From Proteobacteria bacterium UBA981 (GTDB taxonomy: Bacteria > Pseudomonadota > Gammaproteobacteria > Ga0077536), in contig DBBP01000002.1 of assembly GCA_002292285.1 (NCBI GenBank), positions 251,888-315,887 on the forward strand: DNA of 64,000 nucleotides. The letters run 5' to 3'. Of the stretch, positions 17,205 to 26,703 are shown piece after piece. A program made the position numbers and the translations under genes. The notes under the pieces are model-generated. The model was not told where the DNA came from and made no database searches. It saw nothing but the letters and a program-made list of their open reading frames with translations. Each line of letters begins with the position of its first letter. Within the stretch, counting starts at the first letter, position 1.

Positions 17205-19478
17205 ATGCCGAGAATCAGTGAACTGACCGAAGTCGATTTCAATGGCGTCGAGAACCCCTATGTGCCGCCTCGCGAACTGCGCATCTCAGACAAACTCAAA
17301 CTGCATCGCAACTGGTCAGAGGATGTCGATCCGGTGACCTACGAAGTCGTGCGGCACAACCTGTGGCAAATCAACGAGGAACACGGCGCGACCATTCAGC
17401 GCCTGTCCGGCTCGCCAGTAGCGATGTACGCGCTCGATTTGAATCCCTCCATCCTCACCGAGGACGCCGAGTTCGTTTATTTCGGACCCTACATGCAGTA
17501 CATGTCCGGCGTCACAGACACGCAGGTTAAGTGGACGCTCGAGTTCCGCAGCGACAATCCCGGCATCAATGAGGGCGATATGTTTATCGCCAACGACCCC
17601 TGGGTAGGCGCCGCTCACCAACAAGACGTGATGCTGTTGTGCCCGGTGTTCTGGAAAGGCGAACTATTTTGCTGGGTAACCAACTGCCTGCACCAATACG
17701 ATATTGGCGGTATTACCCCGGGCAGCTTTTGCCCATCGGCCGAGTCGGTCTATGAAGAAGGCATCTTGTTACCCCCGCTTAAGATCATTGAAAACTACGA
17801 AGTGCGACGCGACATTGAGGCGGTCTATCTACGCGCCTCGCGCAAGCCCGACTTGGTGGCGCTCGATTTTCGTGCCCAGATTGCCGGCAACACAACGGCC
17901 CGCGAGCGGGTACTGGAACTCATCAAACGCTACGGGCCAGAAGTCGTGAAAGGCGTCATGAAACGCGTTGTCGATAATTCCGAAAAAGCCTATCTCGAGA
18001 AAATGTCGCGCTTGCCGGACGGCGAATGGTACGACCGCACTTACATTGAAGCCTGTCGCCCTGGCGATCGCCGCACGCATCGCGTAGTCCTCGGCTTGCG
18101 CAAGGAAGGCAACAAACTGACTTTTTTCAATGACGGTTCGGCTGCACAGGAAGGCGCGATGAACGCGACCTATTCGGGCTGGCGCGGATCAATCATGGTC
18201 GCGGCCAATCAGCTGCTGTGTTGGGATCAATACTTCGCACCAGGCGGGGCGCTACGCCATATTGATTTCGACCCGACCCCAGGCACACTGAATTGCGCCG
18301 ATTTCCCTGCCTCGGTTTCGACGGCACCGATTCAATCGATGGAGATTTCACTGTATCCCGCCTACAACGTTATTTCGAAAATGATCTACCCGGACCAGGA
18401 AATGCGCCGTGACATTATGTGCATTGGCGGCACCAGCCAATGGCCCGCGACTATCTTCCGCGGTATCGACCAATGGGGTGAGCGCTATGGCTATTTGCTG
18501 GTCGACCCGATCGGCGGTGCGATCGGCGCCTTCTCAGTTGCCGATGGCATCAATACCGGAGGACAGTCGCGCACGCCGATTTGTCAGCTGCCGAACATCG
18601 AACATACTGAGCAAAGTTTTCCGTTGTTGTTTCTCTATCGTAAAGAGCTTGCTGACTCGGGGGGTGCAGGAGAATATCGCGGCGGACTCTCGGCAGAGTC
18701 GTGCTTCATTCCACACAACACTGAAACTGTCACACAGGACACCCTGTCTTCCGGCAACGCGGTGCCAACGTCATCGGGCATGATGGGCGGCTACCCATCA
18801 GCGACCAATGCCTACACGTTCGTGCGCAACAGCGATGTGTTTGAGCGCCTAAAATCCAGCACCATGCCCGAAGATGCCAGTGAAGTGAAAGGGGACACGG
18901 TGGTGTTACAACTTCGTGAAGAGAATTTCGAACAACACCCCAGCGACGTCTACGCCGTGCGCTGGACCGGCGGCGGTGGATTCGGCGATCCGTTCGAGCG
19001 TAGCGTCGAGGACATCGAACAGGATTTGGACGACTACGCCGTCACGGCTGCCGCGGCACGCGATATTTATGGCGCGGTCGTTAGTAACGATGGACGCGTG
19101 GACGCGCTGGCTACGGCCGAGAAGCGAGGAAAGATTCGCAGGGACCGAGTCAACGGTGGTGCGCCGCAGGCGCGCGAGGGTGAGATCGCGTTCAGTGCGA
19201 CAAGCGGTCTTGATATGCGCAAGGACGGCGCTGGGCGCTATTGGGCGTGCAATAAGTGCGCGGCAGATCTGGGCCCGGCTAACGAGAACTACAAAGATTA
19301 CTGCCTGCGTGAAGACAATGCCGTATCCAGCTCGAACCCGCTGATTGGAGAACCAGGCGCGTTCATCGATGACAAGGCCGAGTTTCGACAGTTCTTTTGC
19401 CGCGGCTGCGGCACACTCATTGATAACGAAATCGCGGTTTCCACCGATCCCATATTGTTCGATCTGCGCCCGGCCTGA
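17205..19478 (+). CDS. Hydantoinase B/oxoprolinase family protein with acetone-carboxylase-gamma-like C-terminal domain
   Basis: A 757-residue partner of subunit A. The first ~630 residues are the HyuB-type catalytic subunit (DPVTYEVVRHNLW, ANDPWVGAAHQQDV, the WTGGGGFGDP block). The last ~100 residues form a zinc-type module with Cys pairs at 682/685 and 732/735, and an NYKDYC segment between them, resembling the separate gamma subunit of acetone carboxylases. A fused B-gamma subunit would make a two-gene version of a three-subunit enzyme. GAGGAGA precedes ATG 17205. Function as a ketone carboxylase is inference; a hydantoinase-like role is not excluded. Confidence 0.87.
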   Translation: MPRISELTEVDFNGVENPYVPPRELRISDKLKLHRNWSEDVDPVTYEVVRHNLWQINEEHGATIQRLSGSPVAMYALDLNPSILTEDAEFVYFGPYMQYMSGVTDTQVKWTLEFRSDNPGINEGDMFIANDPWVGAAHQQDVMLLCPVFWKGELFCWVTNCLHQYDIGGITPGSFCPSAESVYEEGILLPPLKIIENYEVRRDIEAVYLRASRKPDLVALDFRAQIAGNTTARERVLELIKRYGPEVVKGVMKRVVDNSEKAYLEKMSRLPDGEWYDRTYIEACRPGDRRTHRVVLGLRKEGNKLTFFNDGSAAQEGAMNATYSGWRGSIMVAANQLLCWDQYFAPGGALRHIDFDPTPGTLNCADFPASVSTAPIQSMEISLYPAYNVISKMIYPDQEMRRDIMCIGGTSQWPATIFRGIDQWGERYGYLLVDPIGGAIGAFSVADGINTGGQSRTPICQLPNIEHTEQSFPLLFLYRKELADSGGAGEYRGGLSAESCFIPHNTETVTQDTLSSGNAVPTSSGMMGGYPSATNAYTFVRNSDVFERLKSSTMPEDASEVKGDTVVLQLREENFEQHPSDVYAVRWTGGGGFGDPFERSVEDIEQDLDDYAVTAAAARDIYGAVVSNDGRVDALATAEKRGKIRRDRVNGGAPQAREGEIAFSATSGLDMRKDGAGRYWACNKCAADLGPANENYKDYCLREDNAVSSSNPLIGEPGAFIDDKAEFRQFFCRGCGTLIDNEIAVSTDPILFDLRPA

Positions 19479-19595
19479 ATGGCGGTGGAAATCGACTTCT
19501 AACACCGCCGGTAGGAGGTTGACGGGCATAGTTCGCGATTCGATACTCTTAGTACAATCGTCGTCGATGACGCGTTGATGTATGAGTAGGCAAAT

Positions 19596-20432
19596 TTGAG
19601 CAAGATCCTGAGCACGGCTGCCTTGTCGCAATACCAACAGGACGGTTATTACAGCCCACTCGATGTATTTACTGCTCGAGAGGCCGCAGATTTACGCGCG
19701 CGACTTGAGTGCATCGAGGAAGCTCAAGGCCATGCGATAGTCGGGGCTGAGCGCAGTAAATCGCATCTGCTATACACCTGGATTGACGACTTGATTCGCC
19801 ACCTCGCCATCCTCGATGCCGTTGAAGACATCATTGGACCAGATATTCTGTGCTGGAACACAGTCTGGTGGATCAAAGAGGCGCGCAGCGACACTTTCGT
19901 TTCCTGGCATCAGGACAAGCGCTACGTTGGCCTCGACACCGACGATTTCGTCACCGCGTGGTTGGCACTCTCCCCGGCGACGATAGATAGCGGTTGCATG
20001 CGTGTGTTGCCGGGCAGTCACAAGCACAACATCTTGCCGCACAGCGACGAATTCAAGGAAAACAATCTGCTTTCGCGCGGTCAGGAAATCACCACGGTCA
20101 TCGATGAGTCGCAAGCGGCCATGATGGAACTCAAAGCAGGGCAGATCTCCGTGCATAATGTGCGACTCGCGCATGCCTCGACGCCCAATGTTTCGCACGA
20201 CCGCCGGATTGGCCTATCCATGCACTTCATCCCAACCTCCACGCGTCAAATCGCCAAGGATTGGGATAGCGCGACACTCGTTCGTGGTGAAGACTGCTAC
20301 AACCACTTTACCCTGACACCACGCCCCAGCCGTGATCTGGACGAACAAGGCGTGCGCTTTCATGAACAGGCCACCGACGCCTTCCGCGCTATCGTGTTCA
20401 ACGAAGCGGAGCGGGTGCGGCGGCGATTCTAG
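19596..20432 (+). CDS. Phytanoyl-CoA dioxygenase (PhyH) family protein
   Basis: A 278-residue Fe(II)/2-oxoglutarate dioxygenase-like protein. The metal-binding H-x-D is in SWHQDKRY near residue 106, the distal His is in LAHASTPN, and the 2-oxoglutarate Arg follows in RRIGLSMHF. RVLPGSHKH is a typical PhyH block. The family hydroxylates CoA esters, free acids and small molecules; the substrate here is unknown. The start is a TTG at 19596 with a weak Shine-Dalgarno. It is 117 bases after hydantoinase B and may belong to the same regulated set. Confidence 0.87.
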   Translation: MSKILSTAALSQYQQDGYYSPLDVFTAREAADLRARLECIEEAQGHAIVGAERSKSHLLYTWIDDLIRHLAILDAVEDIIGPDILCWNTVWWIKEARSDTFVSWHQDKRYVGLDTDDFVTAWLALSPATIDSGCMRVLPGSHKHNILPHSDEFKENNLLSRGQEITTVIDESQAAMMELKAGQISVHNVRLAHASTPNVSHDRRIGLSMHFIPTSTRQIAKDWDSATLVRGEDCYNHFTLTPRPSRDLDEQGVRFHEQATDAFRAIVFNEAERVRRRF

Positions 20433-20657
20433 CGGCTTCCAGCACCTCCTGATCCCCATCGTTCCTGGCAAAATGTACACGCAAATCAGCGCCCGGGCCC
20501 GGCAACCGCGCAGGCAACTACTCGGTGCGTGCACCGCGTGTAGTTGATAGGCTTAGTCCCACTACGCGTTAACCAGCGAGCCGGCACAGCCGGGATCTTG
20601 CCAGGACCGGACAGCCCACTGCCCGCCCCACGCTCAACGATTTGGAATTAACCCATC

Positions 20658-22754
20658 ATGCGCTATCAGCCATCCCTTCCCTCCCTCGCATTTGTTTTAT
20701 TGACTGCTGTGTCCATTGGCGCGAGCGCCGAGTTCAATGCCGCGGAACTCGACAACGAACAAAGCGGGAAAAATTGGCTCACGCACGGCCGCACCCATAG
20801 CGAACAGCGTTATTCACCGCTTAACGAGATCAACGCGGAGAGCATTTCCAAGCTTGGTCTCGCGTGGTCTGTGGAACTGCCGGACGCGCGGCAAATCGTC
20901 TCGACCACGCTCGCTGTGGACGGGATTCTCTACGTCACCACCAGCTTTAGTATCGTCACCGCAATCGATGCGCGCACTCACGATGTGTTGTGGAAATACG
21001 ACCCGCAAGTGCCAGCACACGCGGGCGAAACACTGAAGCTACTGTGGGGTACGAGTCGCGGCGTTGCGTACTGGAATGGCAAAATTTACGTCGCCGCCGG
21101 TGACGGGCGCTTAATCGCGGTCGACGCCAAAAGCGGTAAAGAGATTTGGTCGGCGCAAACCACCGAGCCGGGCGGTCATTTTTACGTAACCGGTGCACCG
21201 CGCGCATTTAATGGCAAAGTCATCATCGGCAACGGCGGTACCGAAACAGGGCCCGCGCGCGGCTATGTGACAGCTTACGATGCAGAAACTGGCGAACAGG
21301 CGTGGCGCTTTTATCTGGTGCCGGGCAACCCGGCAGACGGCTTCGAGGACAATGCGCAGCGTATGGCCGCTGCAACGTGGAACGGTGAATGGTGGAAACA
21401 TGGTGGTGGCGGCAACGCCTGGAATGCGATTACCTACGACCCGGACTTCAATCACATCTATATCGGTACCGGCAACGGTTCGCCATGGAATCAGAAGATT
21501 CGCAGCCCCGGTGGTGGTGACAATTTGTTCCTGTGTTCAATCGTCGCGCTCGACGCGGACACCGGAAAGTACCGCTGGCATTACCAGACCGTACCGGGCG
21601 AGACCTGGGACTTCAATTCGTCAATGGATATCGTCTCGGTTGATTTGGAAGTTAACGATCGCGTTATAAAAACGCTGATGCACGCGCCGAAAAACGGCTT
21701 CTTCTACATCCTCAATCGGGCCAACGGAAAATTGTTGTCCGCAGAGAAATTCGCCAAAGTCACTTGGGCGAGCGGCGTAGATATGAAAACTGGCCGGCCT
21801 ATCGAAACAGCCGGCTCGCGCTACGAAGATGGTGAGGTATTGATTTGGCCAGGGCCGGCCGGCGCTCACAACTGGCAACCGATGTCATGGAACCCGAACA
21901 CCCAATTAATGTACTTCCCGTACCACGACGTACCCGGCTACTACAATGACACGGCGATTAACCTCACAACGTTTCAGGCCAAGCGCCACGAATTATCTAC
22001 CGGCGTGTCGTACGCCGAAGATGATTCACCAGCCGATAGCGGTACGAGCGGATTGATGGCGTGGAATCCGTTGACACAACAGGTTGCATGGAAGCACGAC
22101 AATCCTGGCATCTGGAACGCCGGCACCATGACGACCGGCGGGGATCTGGTATTTCAGGGTCTGGCCGATGGTCAGTTCATTGCCTATCGTGCCAGTGACG
22201 GCGAGAAGCTGTGGGAGTTCGACGCCAAACACGGTATCGCCGCGCCACCGATTACCTACGAGATTGACGGCCGTCAATTCATCGCGCTGCCAGTCGGTTG
22301 GGGTGGCGGACTGTCCATGATGGGTGGTTCGATTGGGGCTCAGCACGGCTGGCAATACGGCAGGCATCCGCGCCGCTTGCTAGTCTTTGCGCTTGACGGC
22401 GCGGCGAATCTTCCACCAACACCCCCACCGATGATGGTCGAACCGCTCGATGATCCTGCGTTTGTCCTCGATGCCGAGAAAGTCGCAACAGGTAAGACGC
22501 TGTTTGTCAGACATTGCGTGATGTGTCATGGACCCGGCGCCGTCGCTGGCGGCGGTGCGCCCGACCTGCGCGGCTCACCGATCATGATGCATCGTGAAGC
22601 CGCCGACGGCGTGATACTTGAAGGCCAGCGTATGTCGCGCGGTATGGCGAAGTTTTCCAACCTGACGACAACGGATGTCGAGACGATTCAACACTATGTC
22701 CGTGAACGGGCACGCGCAACGTTGGGTGCGAACGCGAGCGCCATTTCGAAATAA
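20658..22754 (+). CDS. PQQ-dependent quinohemoprotein alcohol dehydrogenase
   Basis: A 698-residue secreted protein: signal peptide to about residue 24, an eight-bladed PQQ propeller, and a C-terminal cytochrome c domain with C620-V-M-C623-H624 and a likely Met ligand in SRGMAKF. Such type II enzymes oxidise alcohols in the periplasm and pass electrons through haem c. Glu in GNGGTETG, Asn in GTGNGSPW and Asp in ETWDF match the Ca/PQQ and catalytic positions. Unlike most relatives, the vicinal Cys-Cys pair before RGVAYW is absent; the region reads KLLWGTSRGVAYW. It lies 225 bases after phyH on the same strand. The alcohol used is unknown. Confidence 0.9.
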   Translation: MRYQPSLPSLAFVLLTAVSIGASAEFNAAELDNEQSGKNWLTHGRTHSEQRYSPLNEINAESISKLGLAWSVELPDARQIVSTTLAVDGILYVTTSFSIVTAIDARTHDVLWKYDPQVPAHAGETLKLLWGTSRGVAYWNGKIYVAAGDGRLIAVDAKSGKEIWSAQTTEPGGHFYVTGAPRAFNGKVIIGNGGTETGPARGYVTAYDAETGEQAWRFYLVPGNPADGFEDNAQRMAAATWNGEWWKHGGGGNAWNAITYDPDFNHIYIGTGNGSPWNQKIRSPGGGDNLFLCSIVALDADTGKYRWHYQTVPGETWDFNSSMDIVSVDLEVNDRVIKTLMHAPKNGFFYILNRANGKLLSAEKFAKVTWASGVDMKTGRPIETAGSRYEDGEVLIWPGPAGAHNWQPMSWNPNTQLMYFPYHDVPGYYNDTAINLTTFQAKRHELSTGVSYAEDDSPADSGTSGLMAWNPLTQQVAWKHDNPGIWNAGTMTTGGDLVFQGLADGQFIAYRASDGEKLWEFDAKHGIAAPPITYEIDGRQFIALPVGWGGGLSMMGGSIGAQHGWQYGRHPRRLLVFALDGAANLPPTPPPMMVEPLDDPAFVLDAEKVATGKTLFVRHCVMCHGPGAVAGGGAPDLRGSPIMMHREAADGVILEGQRMSRGMAKFSNLTTTDVETIQHYVRERARATLGANASAISK

Positions 22755-22859
22755 CAACCAAGGCGGGAGATGGCGTCACACGGACTGCGCGCAGATATCG
22801 TTCGGCTTTGGTGAGCGTGCGGCGCTCGCGCACGCCGCAGAGTTTGCAGCGGTCGCGCG

Positions 22860-24389
22860 CTACACCGCGTCGCTCACTACTTTATAGGACGGATCTTCGT
22901 AATAGTTAACTTCAATAATGGCCGCCGCATTGGCTAACAGTGCACGGCAATCATCTGAAAGATGGCGCAGATGCACCTTCTTGCCCACTTTGGCATAGCG
23001 TTCAGTAATTTTGTTGAGTGCATCGATTGCGGACATATCTGCGACCCTGCTTTCCTCGAAATCGATCACGACGTGCTCCGGGTCACCGCCCACATCGAAC
23101 TTCTCCGCAAAGGTGGTCGTTGAACCGAAGAACAGCGGGCCGTAGATCTCGTAGTGCTTCCAGCCGTTGTCGTCGATGTGCTTGCGCGCGCGAATGCGCA
23201 CCGCATTATCCCAGGCAAACACCAACGCGGAAATAATCACGCCGACCACTACCGCAAGTGCGAGGTTATGCAGCACTGCGGTCACCAGTGTCACCAATAC
23301 CATCACAACGATATCTGAGCGCGGCATGCGCCGGAAAGTTTTCAGGCTCGCCCACTCGAAGGTGCCCACCGCCACCATAATCATGACGCCGGTCAGTGCC
23401 GCCATCGGTAGCCGTTCGATCAACGGTGCGCCGAACATGATGAATACCAGCAACATCACCGCCGCCACGATGCCGGACAAGCGCGCGCGCGCGCCGGACG
23501 AGATGTTGATCAGACTCTGCCCCAACATCGCGCAACCACCCATCCCGGAGAACAGACCCGATAAGACATTAGCTGAACCCTGCGCGATGCATTCCTTGTT
23601 GCTGCGTCCACGCGTCTCAGTGATCTCATCAATGATGTTCAGCGTCAGTAAGCTCTCGATCAAGCCGACTGCGGCGACGATAGCGGCATACGGGAAAATA
23701 ATTTTTAGCGTATCCAGGCTAATCGGTACTGCGGGTATATGAAATGGCGGCAAGCCCCCTTGAATAGAGGTGATATCACCGACCGTGCGCGTATCGATGC
23801 CGAACACCATCACCAGTGCGAACACCACGAGAATGGCGACCAGTGAAGCCGGTACGGCACGGGTGAACCTGGGTAGCTGCCAGATAATCGTCATCGCAAC
23901 TAACACCAGCGTCGCGAATGTAGCCAGCTCGGTCCCCGTCAGCCAGGCGCCCGAATCACTCCGGAACTGCTCGAACTGGCTGGTAAAAATAATGATCGCG
24001 AGGCCGTTCACGAAGCCGAAAATAACCGGGTGCGGCACCAGACGCATGACCTTGCCAAGGCGCAGCAAACCCGCGCCAATCTCGAGCAATCCAGCCATGA
24101 CGACCGCTGCAAAAACGTACTCCGGACCGTGAGACATGGCCAGGGCAGCGAGTACGACCGCGACCGCGCCGGTTGCTCCGGAAATCATACTGGGTCGACC
24201 ACCCAAGATACTCGCCACCAGTCCGACAACGAAAGCGGCGTACAAGCCTGTTAACGGCGACAGACCGGCAATGAGTGCGAAGGCGACCGCCTCAGGAATC
24301 AGCGCGAGCGCGACTGTCACGCCAGAAAGAACCTCGATGCGATAGTTCATACCGGCGTGAAATTCGAAGAAATTAAGCAACTTGGTCAT
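22860..24389 (-). CDS. SulP family inorganic anion transporter with STAS domain
   Basis: A 509-residue SLC26/SulP transporter. The membrane part (about residues 1-395, 10-14 helices) shows ALALIPEAVAFALIAG, GGRPSMISGATGA, IEAS-like GLIESLLTLNIIDE and GMGGCAMLGQSLIN. A cytosolic STAS domain (about 405-505) contains FEESRVADMSAIDAL. Substrates of the family include sulfate, bicarbonate and organic anions; the sequence does not decide. It is a single minus-strand gene, convergent with the alcohol dehydrogenase gene. Confidence 0.92.
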   Translation of the reverse strand: MTKLLNFFEFHAGMNYRIEVLSGVTVALALIPEAVAFALIAGLSPLTGLYAAFVVGLVASILGGRPSMISGATGAVAVVLAALAMSHGPEYVFAAVVMAGLLEIGAGLLRLGKVMRLVPHPVIFGFVNGLAIIIFTSQFEQFRSDSGAWLTGTELATFATLVLVAMTIIWQLPRFTRAVPASLVAILVVFALVMVFGIDTRTVGDITSIQGGLPPFHIPAVPISLDTLKIIFPYAAIVAAVGLIESLLTLNIIDEITETRGRSNKECIAQGSANVLSGLFSGMGGCAMLGQSLINISSGARARLSGIVAAVMLLVFIMFGAPLIERLPMAALTGVMIMVAVGTFEWASLKTFRRMPRSDIVVMVLVTLVTAVLHNLALAVVVGVIISALVFAWDNAVRIRARKHIDDNGWKHYEIYGPLFFGSTTTFAEKFDVGGDPEHVVIDFEESRVADMSAIDALNKITERYAKVGKKVHLRHLSDDCRALLANAAAIIEVNYYEDPSYKVVSDAV

Positions 24390-24932
24390 AAATTAGAATG
24401 AGGCTCGACAATACAGTTAGCTGACCGCCCGCGACGCTATATGCGATGCAGGCAATGCAATGCGTACAGATAAAAAAAACGACGGCCACGGCGAATAGGA
24501 CACAGACAACGCTCGCATCCGTAGAGGACGCCACGTTGGCAATCAATTGAGGCTTAAGCGCAGTCGCTGGCAACTTGCGACAACGTCGCAAGCGGATAGG
24601 TGTCTCGAGGACAGTAGGTAGCGACAAACACGGCCGTCCACGTTGATGGCGGGGCATTAGTCCGCCGCAGTCAGCCGTTAGCAATGAGGGGCGCATCCTA
24701 GCCGTTCGCCCCGCCTGGAGCAATCGAGTCTGACGATTAATGAGCAGTAGAACGCGAATTCAACTTCATTGTTCTCTGTTGCTGGCAGATAGAGGCGCAG
24801 GGTTGCAATGCATGACCGCATCGCACACAACAAGGATGTGAGTTAAGCAGGGGTTCAGCTCGTAGGTCTAAGGTGTTAACCGACAGCAGCAGAGGTCCGG
24901 GATTTCCCGGGCGCGCTGGGCAGGAGTGTTCC
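24390..24932. other. Intergenic region between divergent sulP and DUF3300 genes
   Basis: A 543-base non-coding gap holding the upstream regions of two divergent genes. Open frames here lack family features, Shine-Dalgarno sites and sensible codon use. A Shine-Dalgarno AGGAG at 24922-24926 serves the DUF3300 start. I see no repeat, RNA gene or clear promoter. Confidence 0.6.
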
Positions 24933-26426
24933 ATGACCGTCACTCGAACCCGTTCCGATAACTTACGCGGTGGCGCATGGCTCGTCGTGCTGCTTGCGCT
25001 GACTTTTGCCGGCAATGTCAGTGCTGAAGATCGCTACGCCGCCCCTGGTGAACCTGGCGCAGCACGCTACCTCAATCCCATTCAGCTAGGCGAACTTGTC
25101 GCCCCAATTGCGCTCTATCCGGACGAACTGCTGGCAATCGTATTACCAGCCTCGACAGATCCACTCGCAATCGTGCAGGCGGCAAGATATCTCGCTGCTC
25201 TGGAAAGCAGCCCGGAACACGAACCGGATGCCGCCTGGGATGATGCGATCGTCGCGCTGCTCAACTATCCTGAAGTCATCACCATGATGGATCGTGACTT
25301 GGCCTGGACGGAACGGCTTGGCGAAGCAGTCATCACCCAACAGGCCGACGTTCTCGATGCGATAGGAACCTTTCGCGGGCAGGCGCACCAGGCCGGCAAT
25401 CTGCGCAGCAATAAATTTCAGGTTGTTGAAAACGGTCCGCAGAACATTAGCATTCGTTCGGCTGACCCGGCGGTGATTTATGTGCCCCACTACCAACCTG
25501 CAACTGTATTGGCCTACCAGTTCCAGCCAGCGCCCCCGTACTACTATCGTTCCCGCCCTTCCTATGCCTACCCTCACAGCAACGCACGGCTGTCCGGATT
25601 CGGCAATTTCTGGGGAGTCAGCTCGCTTTTCAGTATCGCCTGGAGTCAGCGGCGCTTAGGATTACGTGGTCATCGTCATTACGACAGCCATGCCTACGAT
25701 CGTCCGCATCGCGGGCAGCATTTTCGCCGCCATCATGATCGCAACACCGCGCGACGCAATCTCGCGCGACGCCATCATAGCGATCAGCGGCGCAGCGCGG
25801 ACACGTCTCGAAGCGTGGCGCCGCGCGGCTCGAGCTCGACACGAAATGCTACGGCTGCGCGCAGATCAACATCACGGGCTGGCGTCGCACGCGCTGCCGT
25901 TAGCCCCGCGCGTAACGTGCCCGGCATCGCGCGTAGCACGCGAAGAATTGAAAGGTCCGGCGCCCGAAACCGCGCCACGGCGGCAAATCGGGCTAACCGC
26001 ACCAGAAGTGTTACCGGCAGACCGACGACCCGCCCGACGTCGGCCGCGAGGGCGACAACGTCACGCGATTCGACGGTATCGCGTTCACGTTCTCGTCGCT
26101 TGTCCGCAGCAGCATCATCATCGCCCCGTCCTGAGCAGATACGACCAACGCGAGCAACACAACGCGCGGCACGCGCTCCCATCGTGCGCGCTCGATCTAC
26201 AACCGCGACGCGCGCAACGCCTACCGTGCGCCCCATCCGGGCTGAACGTAAGGCCTCGGCAAAGCGTCAGCAGCGTCCCGATCGGGCCGCTCGCGGTAAG
26301 CGTTCGGTAGAGCGACGAAACCCACCTCGTCGTCAGAGCGGTAATAGCCAAAATGCCCGCAAGCGCCCTCGGCCGGCAAGTGCGAACCGCGCGTCAAAGG
26401 CGCTAGCGCGTAATCAGCGACGCTGA
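24933..26426 (+). CDS. DUF3300 domain-containing secreted protein with Arg-rich tail
   Basis: A 497-residue protein. After a signal peptide (cleavage near VSAED, about residue 32), the DUF3300 domain runs to roughly residue 240: QLGELVAPIALYPDELLA, then NISIRSADPAVIYVPHYQPA. The rest, about 240 residues, is low-complexity and extremely rich in Arg, with Ser, Thr and Ala, hence very basic. DUF3300 function is unknown; the tail could bind nucleic acid, anionic polysaccharide or lipid. ATG 24933 is chosen for AGGAG and the signal peptide; the frame is open upstream to 24873. The protein has a single promoter region and no obvious operon partner. Confidence 0.8.
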   Translation: MTVTRTRSDNLRGGAWLVVLLALTFAGNVSAEDRYAAPGEPGAARYLNPIQLGELVAPIALYPDELLAIVLPASTDPLAIVQAARYLAALESSPEHEPDAAWDDAIVALLNYPEVITMMDRDLAWTERLGEAVITQQADVLDAIGTFRGQAHQAGNLRSNKFQVVENGPQNISIRSADPAVIYVPHYQPATVLAYQFQPAPPYYYRSRPSYAYPHSNARLSGFGNFWGVSSLFSIAWSQRRLGLRGHRHYDSHAYDRPHRGQHFRRHHDRNTARRNLARRHHSDQRRSADTSRSVAPRGSSSTRNATAARRSTSRAGVARAAVSPARNVPGIARSTRRIERSGARNRATAANRANRTRSVTGRPTTRPTSAARATTSRDSTVSRSRSRRLSAAASSSPRPEQIRPTRATQRAARAPIVRARSTTATRATPTVRPIRAERKASAKRQQRPDRAARGKRSVERRNPPRRQSGNSQNARKRPRPASANRASKALARNQRR

Positions 26427-26703
26427 GACGCTCGGGTGCCACATCGCCATTACCGTGCGCAGGATTGCGTATGTGATGTTCGGCCTTCAATGCGGTCCGC
26501 AGCCACTAGACCTGCGCATGACGCCCCAATACAGAGCGCCTAACGGGAATCGCCAAGTCCCGGCAACGATAACGCCGGGGCGACATCGAGCGGACATAAA
26601 GCGCCGGGAAATGTGGTTTTCTGGGTGCCGGGTAAAGGTGTAGAGTGGCGCAGGCAAGATGCCATCAGCACGCAATCCGAACCAGCTTTACGGGACAGTA
26701 CGC

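Noticed and set aside
18906..19637. A 243-codon open frame on the minus strand
   Set aside because: It is antisense to the hydantoinase B gene, has no family features, and reflects the codon bias of the true gene.
23167..23742. A 191-codon plus-strand frame
   Set aside because: Antisense to the SulP transporter; Ser/Thr/Ile-rich as expected from the reverse of membrane helices.
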